Below are positions 8,538 through 16,709 of a DNA stretch of 64,000 nt, one piece after another. The stretch is from NCBI RefSeq assembly GCF_024172125.1, contig NZ_JAMZEA010000004.1, forward strand, positions 372,001 through 436,000. Reading direction: 5' to 3'. Positions within the stretch are counted from its first letter, which is position 1, and each line of letters starts with the position of its first letter. The position numbers were made by a program, and so were the translations under genes. This stretch comes from Actinomadura rupiterrae. GTDB taxonomy: Bacteria; Actinomycetota; Actinomycetes; Streptosporangiales; Streptosporangiaceae. The notes beneath the pieces were generated by a model. That model did no database searches. It was not told the DNA's origin and saw only the letters and a list, made by a program, of their open reading frames with translations.

Positions 8538-10067
8538 TCACCACTCCGAAAGCACCAGGGCTTGGACGAGGAGCGCGGTCAGCACCTGCGCGCTCAGCCA
8601 GCCTCGCGCGGGCGCGCGTAGGACGCTTGCCGCCGGCAGTAGCCATGCGGCGAACGGCAGCCAGATGCGTTCGACTTCGCCTTTCGTGACTCCCGCTACG
8701 TCCAGGCTGAGGACGGCCAGGAGAGCTGCGGCCGCCAGTAGGAGAACCGGCTCGTCCCTTAGCGCTTTCAGCCCTTTTCCTCGGAACACCGTGACTCGCT
8801 TCAGAAGCGACGGCAGGACGTACGCCACGACAGGCCCGGTGAGGATTCCCAGTACCGCGATGTCCGCGACGAGGAAGTACCAGTAGGACCTGCGCGCCGA
8901 GCCGCCGCTGACGAGATACGTGTCGAGCGTGGCGTGCACGCCGTCCGGCCACCAGAACCCGGCGAGCGTGAAGGCCACGGGGATGACGGCGAATCCGGCC
9001 GCCATCGCTATCCAGAACCTCACCTGTGGACGAGTTATCCACAGAACGGCGCTCGGTACGGCCAGGAGGGGGAGCAGTCCATAGCTTAGGTAGGGCAAGG
9101 CGCCGAGAAGCAATCCACCGATCACGGGCCGGCGAAGCGCGAGAAAGGCGACTCCCCAGGCCCCCACACCGAGAAAGAAGGCATCCATGGACGTGGCGAT
9201 CCAGAGCGCGAGCGGAGACAGCACCAGGAACGGCAGCGCCCGCCGGGCCACCTGCTCCCCGGCCAGCACCTTCAACGTCAGGGCGATGGCCACCGCGGAC
9301 GACGCGCCAACGCCGATGATCAGCAGGGCCGCCCAGACCGTCCCGTGCAGCCCGGCCGCGTGCAGCGCCCAGAACACCAGCGTCGGCAGCGGCGGGTGCC
9401 CCCGCACATGCGTCGGGTACCGGTACAGCTCAGCGGTGAACGTCCGCAGCCAGCCCGACGGGTCCCCGCCGACCGCCGCCAGCCCCGCCGGATACTCGGT
9501 CGGCGCGTCCAGCGGCCGGGCCAATGCCCCGCCCCCATCACTGACCGCCAGAACAACGGCCCACCCGACCCCGGCCACCCACGAAACCCCGAGGAGCCTC
9601 CGCCACCCCAACCGCCGCGCCACCACGGGCAACGCACCGACGGCTACCACCGCATACCCGACGGCCGGCCCCATCTGCCATGTGAGCAGCCGCGCCTTCG
9701 CATGCAGAGGCGGCAACGCATCCTCAGTGGCCAGCCCAGCCCGCCGCATCACCTCACCGACAACGAACGCCCCAACAATCAGCCCAGCCCAAACCCCGAG
9801 ACTCCAGCCCCCAACACCCCGAAGCCCCGCGAACCAGCCACCCCGCCCCCGAATCTCCTCGGCCCCGAGCACCCCCGGCGGCGCCGCCTCACCCCCCGGA
9901 GCCTCCGATCGCGGCACCTCGACTCCTGGAGCCTCCGACCGCAGCGCCACGTCCACCCCGGCCTCCTCGGGCGCCGCAACCTCTCCACCTCCGCCCGCCG
10001 AACCGCGAGGACTCACCGAAGACACATCACCCGATCCACCGGCCCCGACCAACACGTCGTCCCCCAC
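8538..10067 (-). CDS. Polytopic membrane protein, GT-C-like (putative glycosyltransferase)
   Basis: About eleven hydrophobic helices follow a low-complexity N-terminus of about 75 residues with repeated SEAPG and E/G/A-rich units. The extracytoplasmic-loop motif RGHPPLPTLVFW resembles the HPP-type motif of GT39/GT87-like transferases that use polyprenyl-phosphate sugars. Assignment to a sugar-transferring GT-C enzyme is therefore inference. I chose the GTG at 10067, one base after the previous stop codon, with AAGGGAC nine bases upstream. This implies translational coupling to the preceding membrane protein. It is the last gene of the minus-strand run that starts at 16670. Confidence 0.6.
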   Translation of the reverse strand: MGDDVLVGAGGSGDVSSVSPRGSAGGGGEVAAPEEAGVDVALRSEAPGVEVPRSEAPGGEAAPPGVLGAEEIRGRGGWFAGLRGVGGWSLGVWAGLIVGAFVVGEVMRRAGLATEDALPPLHAKARLLTWQMGPAVGYAVVAVGALPVVARRLGWRRLLGVSWVAGVGWAVVLAVSDGGGALARPLDAPTEYPAGLAAVGGDPSGWLRTFTAELYRYPTHVRGHPPLPTLVFWALHAAGLHGTVWAALLIIGVGASSAVAIALTLKVLAGEQVARRALPFLVLSPLALWIATSMDAFFLGVGAWGVAFLALRRPVIGGLLLGALPYLSYGLLPLLAVPSAVLWITRPQVRFWIAMAAGFAVIPVAFTLAGFWWPDGVHATLDTYLVSGGSARRSYWYFLVADIAVLGILTGPVVAYVLPSLLKRVTVFRGKGLKALRDEPVLLLAAAALLAVLSLDVAGVTKGEVERIWLPFAAWLLPAASVLRAPARGWLSAQVLTALLVQALVLSEW

Positions 10068-10068
10068 G

Positions 10069-10851
10069 TCAGCCACGTCCCTTGCGGTCGCCACCTGACC
10101 GACCAGCCGCTCTCCTGAACCCACTCCCGAGAACGCGCCCGACCCACCGCCATGGAACCGCCACAGCACCCATGACAAGAGCCACCGCCACCACCAGATT
10201 GAGGAGGTAATTCGAAGGAAGAATCGACGGATTGTCCGGATGCCGCCCGTACCCGAGCACCATCGGCAACGCCACCAAGGCCAGGACACCCGCGACGAAC
10301 ATCCCGAACCTGAGCCGCCGCCAACGCCTCAACAGCGTCCCGGCAACAAGGACGGCCGGCGTGAGCAGCGCATCGTGCGCGACCACGCCGCCGCCGACCC
10401 ACACCGCCCATCCACCTGGCCGCGAATGCGCCACCACACCCGAAAGGCCGATCCCGATGAACACCAGACCGACCGCGTACGCAGCCCAGCGCCCGATCCC
10501 CCAGCCCCCGAACCCTCCGAACGTCCTCCACAAGCCCCGGCCCGTCCCCCCGGAACCTCCCCCGCCAAGACGAGACCCGCCGTTAGCCGCCCCACCTCCC
10601 CCACGAAGAGCAGGACCGCCACCAGCATCCGCGCCCTCACTCCCAGGACGACCAGAACCGACGGCAGCACCTCCACCGTCACGAGCTTGGGCGCCGACCT
10701 CAGCACCAGCACTCCCACCACCGCGCCGAAGACGTCCGGTATCGGTGCCTCCATCACTCCTACGACGAGAAGGGCTCGCGGCAGCATCGGCGCGGGCATG
10801 AGGCCGGCCGCCGGACTGCGGCGGCGTGGGATCGGTGTCGTCGTGAGTCAT
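10069..10851 (-). CDS. Small polytopic membrane protein with low-complexity N-terminus
   Basis: The 260-residue protein begins MTHDDTDPT. Residues 1-115 are Gly/Ala/Arg-rich low complexity and residues about 116-240 form four hydrophobic helices, including YAVGLVFIGIGLSGVVAH and LLNLVVAVALVMGAVAV. I do not recognise a family. Its ATG overlaps the stop codon of the oxidoreductase gene (ATGA), and its own stop sits one base before the next start, so it is co-translated with its neighbours. It may be a partner of the membrane oxidoreductase or of the GT-C-like protein. Confidence 0.6.
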   Translation of the reverse strand: MTHDDTDPTPPQSGGRPHARADAAASPSRRRSDGGTDTGRLRRGGGSAGAEVGAQARDGGGAAVGSGRPGSEGADAGGGPALRGGGGAANGGSRLGGGGSGGTGRGLWRTFGGFGGWGIGRWAAYAVGLVFIGIGLSGVVAHSRPGGWAVWVGGGVVAHDALLTPAVLVAGTLLRRWRRLRFGMFVAGVLALVALPMVLGYGRHPDNPSILPSNYLLNLVVAVALVMGAVAVPWRWVGRVLGSGFRRAAGRSGGDRKGRG

Positions 10852-12032
10852 TCGGCTACCAAGGAGGTGATCCATTTGGTCTGGAGGACGCCGGGACGGT
10901 TGGGAGCGATCAGTCGGCAGGGAAAGCCGTGGTCCAGGGCCAGAGGCTCCCCGTTCAGGGACAGCGCCAGGAGCGTGTCGGGGTCGCGCCAGTGCGCGGT
11001 GTCCACTTCGGACGTCCGGTAGGCGCCGCCCCCTTGCAGGGACACGACGCGGATGCGCGCTTCGGCGGACGCCCCGGCCCGGGCCAGGACGTCGCTCAGC
11101 CGCACGCCCGTCCACGTTCCGGAGACCGACCAGCCTTCAACGCACGTGATCGGCAGGCGGACGGTGTGCTGCGGCATGGCGCGCAGTTCCGCGAGCGACA
11201 GCGAGAGCTCGCGTTGGACGCGTCCAGTCACGCTCAGGCGCCAGCGCGGATCACGTGCGGAAACGGTGACCCCGGCCGCCAGGGCGGTGCGGTTCACCGG
11301 AAGCCGCTGCGGGCCGACGCCCGGACGGCGCGGAGCCAGCAGGGCCAACCGTCCCAGCGGCGAGAACGCCTCGCCGACCGTGAACAGGGCCACCGTGCCT
11401 GACGCGGCGAAGACCGAAAGGAGGAAGGAGCGACGGTCGAGGTCGTCGTTCGGCTTGCGCATCACGGTGTGACGGGCCTTGGCCCACTCGTTCGCGATGT
11501 GGATGATCAGCGCGCCGAAGACGAGGTAGGCCGTCCAGTAGTGGGCGACCGTGAAGAAGAAGGGGAAGGCGTACCAGTACGAGATGTTCAGGAGGCCTGT
11601 GACCAGCTGAAACAACGATCCGCCAACGAGCACGAAGACCAGTCCGCGCTCGACCGCATGGGCGAGCGAGCGGAACGGCGGCCACTGGAAGAGCTTGGGG
11701 TAGACCGTCCAGAGCTTCGCCAGAAGCAGTGGGATCGTCGCCAGGCCACCGATGACATGGAGGCCCTGCGTGACGCGGTAGAAGTTGATCGGCCGGGACG
11801 GCCAGTGCAGCCAGTCCGGCGGATGCTGCATGAAGTGGCTGATCAGCCCGGTGATGAACGCCGTGCTGAACGAGACCCCGAGCGCGATGCCCAGCCACGC
11901 CGCGATCCGCTCGTCATGAAGCCGACTCCTAAAGCGTCCCTCCAGACTCTTGGGGAACCGGACGACCTGATCCCGAAGCCGCCCACCAGACAACCCGCCA
12001 ACCCCAGCCGAGATCCGAGACCTCATCGCCAT
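10848..12032 (-). CDS. Membrane-anchored molybdopterin oxidoreductase (cytochrome b561-like + sulfite-oxidase fold)
   Basis: This is a two-part protein of 394 residues. Residues 45-185 form four to five membrane helices with His92, His164 and His178 positioned like heme ligands, resembling the cytochrome b561 fold. Residues 200-225 include a further hydrophobic segment, and 255-394 match the oxidoreductase molybdopterin-binding domain. LPITCVEGWSVSG carries Cys297, the expected molybdenum thiolate ligand. Family members transfer electrons between a molybdenum centre and membrane redox carriers; MsrP/YedYZ is an analogous system with the two parts on separate chains. The substrate is unknown. 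ATG starts at 12032 and 12026 are both possible. Confidence 0.8.
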   Translation of the reverse strand: MAMRSRISAGVGGLSGGRLRDQVVRFPKSLEGRFRSRLHDERIAAWLGIALGVSFSTAFITGLISHFMQHPPDWLHWPSRPINFYRVTQGLHVIGGLATIPLLLAKLWTVYPKLFQWPPFRSLAHAVERGLVFVLVGGSLFQLVTGLLNISYWYAFPFFFTVAHYWTAYLVFGALIIHIANEWAKARHTVMRKPNDDLDRRSFLLSVFAASGTVALFTVGEAFSPLGRLALLAPRRPGVGPQRLPVNRTALAAGVTVSARDPRWRLSVTGRVQRELSLSLAELRAMPQHTVRLPITCVEGWSVSGTWTGVRLSDVLARAGASAEARIRVVSLQGGGAYRTSEVDTAHWRDPDTLLALSLNGEPLALDHGFPCRLIAPNRPGVLQTKWITSLVAE

Positions 12033-12765
12033 GCCACTCGCCCCACAACCAAAAAGGAGGTGTCCGAAGCGCCCCGCAAGCCAACGCCCACCCAGCCCGC
12101 CCCACCATCACCCACGCAAACCGAACGCCCACCCGGCGCTCGTCCACCCCTCACACCGCAAGCGCCCCACACCCGCAAAGCAGATCCGCGCGACATCCAG
12201 ACGGCAACCTCGCGCAACGACCAGACAGCGGACTCGAAGAACGCCCCGACAGAGGCCCCGCGGAACCACCACACGGCGGGACCGTCTTGCATCCAGACGG
12301 CGGGGCCGCCAGACGTGCGGACGGCGGACGTGCGGGCGATGGGACCGCGCGACGACCAGTCAACGGACCCGTGGAACGCCCCAGCGGCGGAGCCGCAGGA
12401 CGGCCAGATAGCCGACGAGTGCGACGGCCCGGAGGCAGAGCCGCAGGACGGCCGGACGGCTGACTCGTAGGACAGCCGGACGGCCGACTCGTGAGACGCC
12501 TGTGGGGTGGGGCCGTAGGACGTCCGAGGGTCGGGGCCGTGGAGCGTCCGGACGGACTCCTGGGACGCTCCGGCGACGGGGGCGCTGGGCGACCAGGCGG
12601 CCGACTCGTGCGACGGGCAGGCGGTCGGCTCGTGGGGCGGCTGGACGGCAGGGCTGTGGGGTGTTCGGGTGGCGGGGTTGTGGGACGGCAGGGGGGCCGG
12701 CTCTTGGGAGGAGTGGGTTGGGTTGTGGGGGTGGTTGGTTGGGGGGTTGGTTTTGTGGGGCGGGG
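12033..12765. repeat. Degenerate repeat array between the methyltransferase and oxidoreductase genes
   Basis: This 730-bp stretch has no recognisable gene. From about 12170 to 12640 it repeats variants of GGACGGCCGGACGGC and GACTCGTNGGACG with a period of roughly 24-30 bases. It becomes G-rich (GGTTGGGGTTGTGG-like) from 12650 to 12765. All frames read through as Ser/Pro/Ala-rich nonsense. It begins directly behind the methyltransferase stop codon. Confidence 0.7.
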
Positions 12766-13449
12766 TTAGGGGGTTAGGGCTACGAAGCATCGGTTGGCCT
12801 CCTCCCAGTGTTCGGATGTGGTCAGGCCGCATTGCGGGAGGTCGTCGGCGGCCACTTGGGCCCAGGGGAACCAGGGGCCTACGGTTTCGCCGCTGCGGAG
12901 GCGGACTTGTTCGCGGCGGGACGGGACGCCGGGGGCGTTCACCTCCGCGAGGATTCGGCCGTTGGGCGCGAGGAGCTGGGCTAGGCGGCGCAGGAGCATG
13001 GCGGGGTCGCCGCCAATGCCGATGTTGCCGTCCGCGAGGAGGATTGTCCGCCAGAGGCCGGCGCCCGGGACCTGGGCGAACACGTCTCCGACCAGAGCGG
13101 GACCGCCTGCGGCGACGGTCATCGCCACGGCGGTCGGGGCGATGTCGATGCCGAGGGCGAGGACGCCGCGTTCGGTGAGCGTGACGGTCAGCCTGCCCGG
13201 TCCGGAACCGACGTCCAGGACGGGGCCGGCGGAGCGCGACAGCAGGCCTTCGTCGCCTGGGCGCAGCCGGAGCCAGTCCTTGACTGGAAGGGGGCGGCGC
13301 GTGCCCGATGCGTCCTCGATCTGGACGCCGGACCGGTCGTCCAGGTACAGCGGGGAGTGCGGTTTGCCCGTGAAGCCGAGTTCGCTGCTGGTCGGTATGG
13401 CGTAGTCCTGAGCGTTGCCCAGGGCTCGCTCGTAGAGCTCACCGATCAT
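12766..13449 (-). CDS. Class I SAM-dependent methyltransferase
   Basis: The 227-residue protein has motif I VLDVGSGPGRLTV (about 77-89), an acidic residue after beta-2 (GIDIAPTAV) and a motif IV-like LLADGNIGIGGDP. The substrate cannot be read from the sequence. The ATG at 13449 overlaps the end of the DUF2064 gene by 11 bases, supporting this start over an upstream in-frame codon and implying coupled translation. In its operon an epimerase, a GT2 enzyme and a DUF2064 transferase precede it, so methylation of a sugar or glycolipid is a reasonable guess. A degenerate repeat array follows the stop codon. Confidence 0.8.
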   Translation of the reverse strand: MIGELYERALGNAQDYAIPTSSELGFTGKPHSPLYLDDRSGVQIEDASGTRRPLPVKDWLRLRPGDEGLLSRSAGPVLDVGSGPGRLTVTLTERGVLALGIDIAPTAVAMTVAAGGPALVGDVFAQVPGAGLWRTILLADGNIGIGGDPAMLLRRLAQLLAPNGRILAEVNAPGVPSRREQVRLRSGETVGPWFPWAQVAADDLPQCGLTTSEHWEEANRCFVALTP

Positions 13450-14146
13450 GAGCGCCCGCCTTCTCAAGGTGGCCGCCTGGCGTGTGAGCTGTAGGTGCTG
13501 TGGACCTCTGTCCCTCGTGGGAGGGGGCGGTGAGGGACTGGTAGGTGGCGGCGAAGCGGGTTTGGGGGGCTTCGGCGGCGACCTTTGCGGCGTCTTCCAG
13601 GGTGTCCACGTCGGTGAGTTCGGGGAGGTGCGCGATGTTCAGGCCCGCGCTGGTGAGGCGGGCCAGCTGGTGATGACCGGTATCGGGGCGGGACATGGGG
13701 ACGCCTCGGAGGAGGGCCGCGTTCGGCTTGGTTAGGCCGAGGAGCCAGAAGCCTCCGTCGGCGGCCGGGGCGAAGGCGGCGTCGTGGCCAGCCAGTGCTG
13801 TTGCGGCGGTCGCCAGGATGGCGGGTGTCAGTTGCGGAGTGTCCATGCCGACTAGAACCAGGGGACGGCCCCGGTAGGCGTCGTCGAACGCGTTGGCCAG
13901 GCGTTCGTCGAGGCCGTCGCCGCGTTGGGCGATGACGTCGAAGCCGTCCGGGAGCCAGGGTCCCGGGGTTCCGGAGAGGGCCAGGATTCGGCGGGTCGCC
14001 GGGGTCGCGGCGACCGTGTTGAGCGTGTCTGCAAGGGAGGCCTCGGCCAGCGAGGCCGCCTGGAAGGGAGTGAAAGGTGGAGTAAGGCGGGTTTTCACCC
14101 GTCCGGGAATCGGTTGCTTCGCGATGACGATCAGGTCGGCGTTCAT
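13439..14146 (-). CDS. DUF2064 / TIGR04282-family transferase
   Basis: The 235-residue protein opens with LIVIAKQPIPGRVKTRL, the glycine/lysine loop of the nucleotidyl- or glycosyltransferase-like DUF2064 family. LVGMDTPQLTP and AFAPAADGGFWLLGL are the conserved metal/nucleotide-binding region. The family has GT-A fold and has been named for arsenosugar biosynthesis, but that role cannot be assumed here. Its ATG overlaps the preceding GT2 stop codon by four bases. The last 35 residues (TAPSHEGQRSTAPTAHTPGG) are low complexity and probably a late extension. It acts in the cytoplasm. Confidence 0.85.
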   Translation of the reverse strand: MNADLIVIAKQPIPGRVKTRLTPPFTPFQAASLAEASLADTLNTVAATPATRRILALSGTPGPWLPDGFDVIAQRGDGLDERLANAFDDAYRGRPLVLVGMDTPQLTPAILATAATALAGHDAAFAPAADGGFWLLGLTKPNAALLRGVPMSRPDTGHHQLARLTSAGLNIAHLPELTDVDTLEDAAKVAAEAPQTRFAATYQSLTAPSHEGQRSTAPTAHTPGGHLEKAGAHDR

Positions 14147-15306
14147 GCGGCATCGACCTCGGAGAGGACGCGGCGCATGTCCTGGACGGCCCGGATCGTC
14201 CCGCGAAGGGTGCCGGTGACCTTGGAGCGGCCCGTCCTCGGGCGGTAGGGAACGTCCAGTTCGGTGATGCGCCAGTTCGCGCGGGCGGCCTTGAGGACCA
14301 TCTCCAGCGGGTAGCCGAAGCGCCGGTCGGCCAGCGCCAGGGCGAGCAGGTCGGTGCGGCGTGCGGCGCGCATCGGGCCCAGGTCGTGGAGGGACGTCCC
14401 GGCTCGGCGGTTCAGCTCGCGCGCGAGGATCCGGTTCGCCGCACGGGCGTGCGGCGGCCAGGAGCGCCATTCGGTCGGACGGCGCCGTCCCAGGACCAGG
14501 GCGGGGTGGTCCGCAGGGGGCGACGCCCAGCCAGCGGACGACGGTTCGGCGAGGTGACCGCCTGCCGTCGTCGCGGGCCCTGTCGTTGTCGCAACACCAG
14601 TCTTCATCACAGGGCCTGGCGCCCCCGCAATGCCACTCGTCGCCGGGAGGGCGGTCGTTGCCGGGACGCCAGTCGTCGCTGGGAGACCTGTGGTTGGCGG
14701 GAGACCTGGCGTTACTGGGAGGCCTGTCGTCGCGGGGACGCCGGTCGTCGCGGGGACGCCGGTCGTCGCGGGGACGCCGGTCGTCGCGGGGACGCCGGTC
14801 GTCGCGGGGACGCCGGTCGTCGCGTTGAGGCCAGTCGTTGCGTTGAGGCCAGTCGTTGCGTTGAGGCCAGTCGTTGCGGGGAGGGCGGTCGTTGCCGGGA
14901 GGTCGGTCGTCGCTGCAAGGGCGGTCGTTCTTGCGGGGATGGATGGTGGGCTTTTCTGGGCCGCTGCCTCGGATGTGGGCGTCGGGGTAGCTGCGGCAGT
15001 CGGGGCGGCCGTGTAGAGGGCTGCGACCAGGAGGGGGAGGTGTTGGGGGTCCAGGGAGGCGTCGGCGTCCATGAAGCAGACGGTTTCGGCGGTCGCGGCG
15101 AGGAGGCCGGTGTGGCAGGCCTCGCCGAAGCCGCGCCGGGGCGCGGGGACGACTCGGGCGCCGTGACGGGCCGCGATCTCGGCGGACGCGTCGGTGGACG
15201 CGTTGTCCACCACGATCGGGACGTACCCGGACGGCATGCGGCTCAGGACCCAGGGCAGGGCGTCCGCCTCGTTCAGGCACGGCAGGATCACGTCGACGGT
15301 CGTCAT
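14143..15306 (-). CDS. GT2 glycosyltransferase with a large in-frame hexapeptide-repeat insert
   Basis: The N-terminal half is a standard dolichyl-phosphate-mannose-synthase-like GT2 domain: VDVILPCLNEADALPWVL, VVDNASTDAS, the donor-binding MDADASLDP (about 79-87). The acceptor half resumes with ALVLGRRRPTEW (about 269-280) and YPLEMVLKAARANWRITELDVPY. Between them, residues about 99-268 hold an insert dominated by 17 hexapeptides of the type GVPATT or GLNATT (127-224). Family members normally have a short loop here, so the core fold could survive with a long Thr/Pro-rich loop. The ATG overlaps the epimerase stop by four bases. Expected role: transfer of a sugar from a nucleotide sugar to a lipid or other acceptor. 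Confidence 0.85.
   Translation of the reverse strand: MTTVDVILPCLNEADALPWVLSRMPSGYVPIVVDNASTDASAEIAARHGARVVPAPRRGFGEACHTGLLAATAETVCFMDADASLDPQHLPLLVAALYTAAPTAAATPTPTSEAAAQKSPPSIPARTTALAATTDLPATTALPATTGLNATTGLNATTGLNATTGVPATTGVPATTGVPATTGVPATTGVPATTGLPVTPGLPPTTGLPATTGVPATTALPATSGIAGAPGPVMKTGVATTTGPATTAGGHLAEPSSAGWASPPADHPALVLGRRRPTEWRSWPPHARAANRILARELNRRAGTSLHDLGPMRAARRTDLLALALADRRFGYPLEMVLKAARANWRITELDVPYRPRTGRSKVTGTLRGTIRAVQDMRRVLSEVDAA
14635..14928 (-). repeat. 18-bp coding minisatellite inside the GT2 gene
   Basis: About 17 tandem 18-bp units encode six-residue repeats. Five successive units near 14730-14830 are identical (GGTCGTCGCGGGGACGCC on the plus strand) and three neighbouring units (GLNATT) are identical to each other. 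The unit length keeps the reading frame. Confidence 0.9.
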
Positions 15307-16670
15307 GCGTTCACCGCCGCGAACTCGGCCATGCCGTCCTCGAAGGCGATCTCGGCGGTGAAGCCCAGGTCGGCGGCGGCGCGGGCCGGGCTGGCCACGA
15401 TGTGGCGGACGTCGCCGAGGCGGTAGTCGCCGGTGACCACCGGGGGCGGTCCGTCGCAGGCGGCGGAGAGGGCTTTCGCCAGGTCGGCGATCGTGCGGGG
15501 GCGTCCGCTCGCGATGTTGTACGCGGCGAACGGGGCCTTCTGCTCCAGTGCCAGGACGTTGGCTCGCGCCACATCGCGGACGTGCACGAAATCACGGCGC
15601 TGCTGACCGTCCTCGAAGACCTTGGGGGCCTCGCCACGGAGCAGGGCTGAGCGGAACAGTGCGGCCACGCCTGCGTAGGGGGTGTCGCGCGGCATCCGCG
15701 GGCCGTACACGTTGTGGTAGCGAAGCGCGGTGACCGAGCCGCCTGTCATGCGCGCCCACGAGGCGGCCAGGTGTTCCTGGGCGAGTTTCGTGTCGGCGTA
15801 CACGTTGCGCGGGTCGGCCGGGACGCTTTCGTCGACCGTTCCGGGCATCAGGGGTTGCGCGCAGTGCGGGCAGGGAGGCTCGAAAACCCCGGCGTCCAGG
15901 GCGTCCTTGGCGCGCGGGCCCGGCCTCACCGAGCCATGCCGGACGCACGTGTAGGAGCCTTCGCCATAGATGACCATGGACGACGCCAGCACCAGCTTCG
16001 TGACGCCCGCGCGCGCCATCTCCGCCAAGAGGACGGCCGTCCCCTGCACGTTCGCGGACGTGTAGGCGGGCATGTCGTACACGTCCACGCCGAGTCCGAC
16101 CATCGCGGCCTGGTGACAGACGGCGTCCACACCTTCGAGCGCGCGAGCGACCGTCTCCGCATCCCGCACATCCCCGCCCCCAGCCCCAGCCCAAGGCACG
16201 CCCGGACGCGTCCCGCCCACGCCACGGTTCTCGCTCACGGCCCGGCTCGTCCCGTCCGCGCCACGGCTCCCGCCCGCAACACCGTTCCCACCCGGGCTGC
16301 GCGTCCCGTCCGGGCTGAGGGTTCCGTCGATGCCGCGCGTCTCGTCCGGGCTGCTCGTTGCGTTCGTGCGTCGCGTCCTGTCGGCGCTGCCGGGACGCGG
16401 CGCGTCCGCGTGGCTCGGCACGCCGGAAGAGCCCGACCTGTTCGTGCGGTCCGTCGCGTCCAGCCAGTTCGTCCCGTTCGGGTGGCGCGGCGGCGCCGAG
16501 TAACGCGGCTCCTCGGTGCGGAGCGTGACGTTGGCGGTCGCGGGCGGGTGTGCAGGGGCAGGCACGGAGGTGGTTATGTCCAGGGGACGGACTTCGTGGC
16601 CGGACGCTTCGAGGGCGTCGGCTATGTGGGAGCCGATGAAGCCCGCTGATCCCGTGAGCAGCACTCGCAT
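15303..16670 (-). CDS. NAD-dependent epimerase/dehydratase with low-complexity insert and zinc-ribbon-like loop
   Basis: This extended SDR enzyme has GSAGFIGSHIADAL (NAD-binding Gly motif), ASSMVIYGEG (catalytic Ser), YADTKLAQEH (Tyr291/Lys295) and RYHNVYGPRMP. The family interconverts or oxidises nucleotide sugars, and dTDP-rhamnose-4-epimerase-like members share the loop with C242/H245 and C267/C270 (PPCPHCAQPL) that could bind zinc. Residues about 55-165, between beta-2 and GDVRDAETVARALEGVDAV, are a Ser/Thr/Arg/Gly-rich insert of degenerate repeats absent from typical relatives. It is the first gene of the run down to 8538. No ribosome site is evident before the ATG. Confidence 0.88.
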   Translation of the reverse strand: MRVLLTGSAGFIGSHIADALEASGHEVRPLDITTSVPAPAHPPATANVTLRTEEPRYSAPPRHPNGTNWLDATDRTNRSGSSGVPSHADAPRPGSADRTRRTNATSSPDETRGIDGTLSPDGTRSPGGNGVAGGSRGADGTSRAVSENRGVGGTRPGVPWAGAGGGDVRDAETVARALEGVDAVCHQAAMVGLGVDVYDMPAYTSANVQGTAVLLAEMARAGVTKLVLASSMVIYGEGSYTCVRHGSVRPGPRAKDALDAGVFEPPCPHCAQPLMPGTVDESVPADPRNVYADTKLAQEHLAASWARMTGGSVTALRYHNVYGPRMPRDTPYAGVAALFRSALLRGEAPKVFEDGQQRRDFVHVRDVARANVLALEQKAPFAAYNIASGRPRTIADLAKALSAACDGPPPVVTGDYRLGDVRHIVASPARAAADLGFTAEIAFEDGMAEFAAVNA

Positions 16671-16709
16671 GGGGCGAACGTAGGTCGCGGAGACCCGCGG
16701 TGGACCGGA

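Noticed and set aside
12023..12832. A 269-codon minus-strand frame over the repeat array
   Set aside because: Its product is Ser/Pro-rich repeat translation without third-position GC bias typical of the neighbours; it overlaps the methyltransferase end and the oxidoreductase start.
14650..14930. Regular short repeats that could suggest a CRISPR array
   Set aside because: Units are contiguous 18-bp repeats without unique spacers, lie inside a reading frame, and no cas genes are present.
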